Source: Eudromia elegans
Taxonomy: Eukaryota; Chordata; Aves; Tinamiformes; Tinamidae
Direction of reading: 5' to 3'
DNA: 64,000 bases
NCBI GenBank assembly: GCA_003342815.1
Contig: PTEX01000020.1
Span: forward strand, 5,630,791-5,694,790
The translations under genes and the position numbers were made by a program. Below are positions 63,698 through 64,000 of this stretch, in pieces (positions within the stretch are counted from its first letter, which is position 1; every line of letters begins with the position of its first letter). The notes beneath the pieces were generated by a model. It saw only the letters and a list, made by a program, of their open reading frames with translations, did not search any database and was not told where the DNA came from.

Positions 63698-63745
63698 CGC
63701 CACATCGTTTCTCTTCTATGCTGCTGGATCGTGCCACTGTTACTT
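63698..63745 (-). CDS. SEMA5A: SEMA5A juxtamembrane exon (48 nt, partial CDS)
   Basis: On the minus strand a TTTTCTAG acceptor is followed by 48 nt and a GTAAGC donor at 63697. Read with the last base of the previous (unseen) exon, it gives (E)VTVARSSSIEEKRCG, and its final G completes the first codon of the next exon. It begins after codon position 1 and ends at position 1, so it is a symmetric exon whose skipping would keep frame. The encoded segment lies outside the membrane between the thrombospondin repeats and the helix. It is serine-rich and charged, with one cysteine near its end. Identification rests on the in-frame join to the unmistakable transmembrane exon. The exact 5' edge rests on one acceptor AG; I see no better alternative. 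Confidence 0.85.
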
Positions 63746-64000
63746 CTAGAAAAGTAAATAAGGTGGTTATGCCGTGGAGGTAAAATGTTATAGACAGCAA
63801 CTAATTTCATTAACAGAATAAGAATTTCAAAAGTTATTCTCCTGTGTTTACTCCAAGTCAGAACACATAAAGAGGATTTTCACTATGTGGTGGAATTTAC
63901 AGCAAGATCGCATGACACTCTCAGGTTTCACAGTTTAAAAAAAAAATCAGGAATGTGTTTTTTGTAAGGTTTTTTTTTTCTTTTTTGGTAAGAAAAACAT
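63746..64000 (-). other. SEMA5A: SEMA5A intron, 3' part of an intron cut by the window edge
   Basis: No exon signal was found between the juxtamembrane exon and the end of the window. The stretch has A/T homopolymer runs near 63939-63946 and 63971-63986. The preceding SEMA5A exon must lie beyond base 64000 and must end one base into a Glu codon. Confidence 0.7.

Larger units (their letters stand above)
60138..63745 (-). other. SEMA5A: SEMA5A gene, 3' part (three terminal coding exons and two introns)
   Basis: Three minus-strand exons splice into one frame and encode the juxtamembrane segment, transmembrane helix and complete cytoplasmic tail of semaphorin 5A. From established knowledge, SEMA5A is a type I membrane guidance protein with a sema domain, PSI domain and seven type-1 thrombospondin repeats outside the cell; it signals in axon guidance and angiogenesis. 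Only the last part of the protein is here; the ectodomain exons lie beyond base 64000. The match is to SEMA5A and not SEMA5B: the tail carries LDKYDSVEAIK and ends NNYDEY, whereas the SEMA5B tail as I remember it is different. Introns are 1835 nt (61863-63697) and 1393 nt (60258-61650). No other protein gene was recognised on either strand of the window. Confidence 0.95.

Overview
The window is nuclear DNA from a vertebrate, almost certainly a bird. It is AT-rich and mostly non-coding. It carries several 3' fragments of the CR1 LINE with the typical bird ending (a conserved 'ggttggactaga...cctctagaggtcccttccaacctt' block followed by short ATTCTATGAT-type repeats), and it has the homopolymer and microsatellite content of a bird gene desert. 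There are no bacterial-style operons, CRISPR arrays, phage genes or rRNA/tRNA genes.

The only gene I can identify is the 3' end of SEMA5A (semaphorin 5A) on the minus strand at the right edge. Three coding exons join in frame: a 48-nt juxtamembrane exon (63698-63745), a 212-nt exon with the transmembrane helix and start of the cytoplasmic tail (61651-61862), and a terminal coding exon (60138-60257) ending in ...NNYDEY and a TAA stop. All junctions have GT..AG boundaries and compatible phases. The sema, PSI and thrombospondin-repeat exons must lie beyond base 64000. The 3' UTR starts at 60137 and runs leftward; I can see candidate AATAAA signals at several distances but cannot decide its end.

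Left of SEMA5A, about 50-60 kb is a gene desert. It holds five bird CR1 fragments (310-468, 10142-10281, 19868-20160, 41642-41870, 54370-54580), one probable older sauropsid-type CR1 3' end (about 28980-29105), many simple repeats and short tandem duplications, and several stretches that resemble conserved non-coding regulatory elements. Those stretches show homeodomain, POU or SOX-like motifs, or CpGs retained in otherwise CpG-poor DNA. The ORFs of 60-153 codons scattered through the desert look like chance.

I do not see a new multi-gene system. The most unusual items are a nested perfect/near-perfect palindrome at 44805-44879, a four-unit 12-bp repeat built on the palindrome ACAATTGT at 50594-50641, a symmetric 48-nt cassette-like exon in SEMA5A, an open reading frame running 72 codons into the SEMA5A penultimate intron, and the candidate regulatory blocks.
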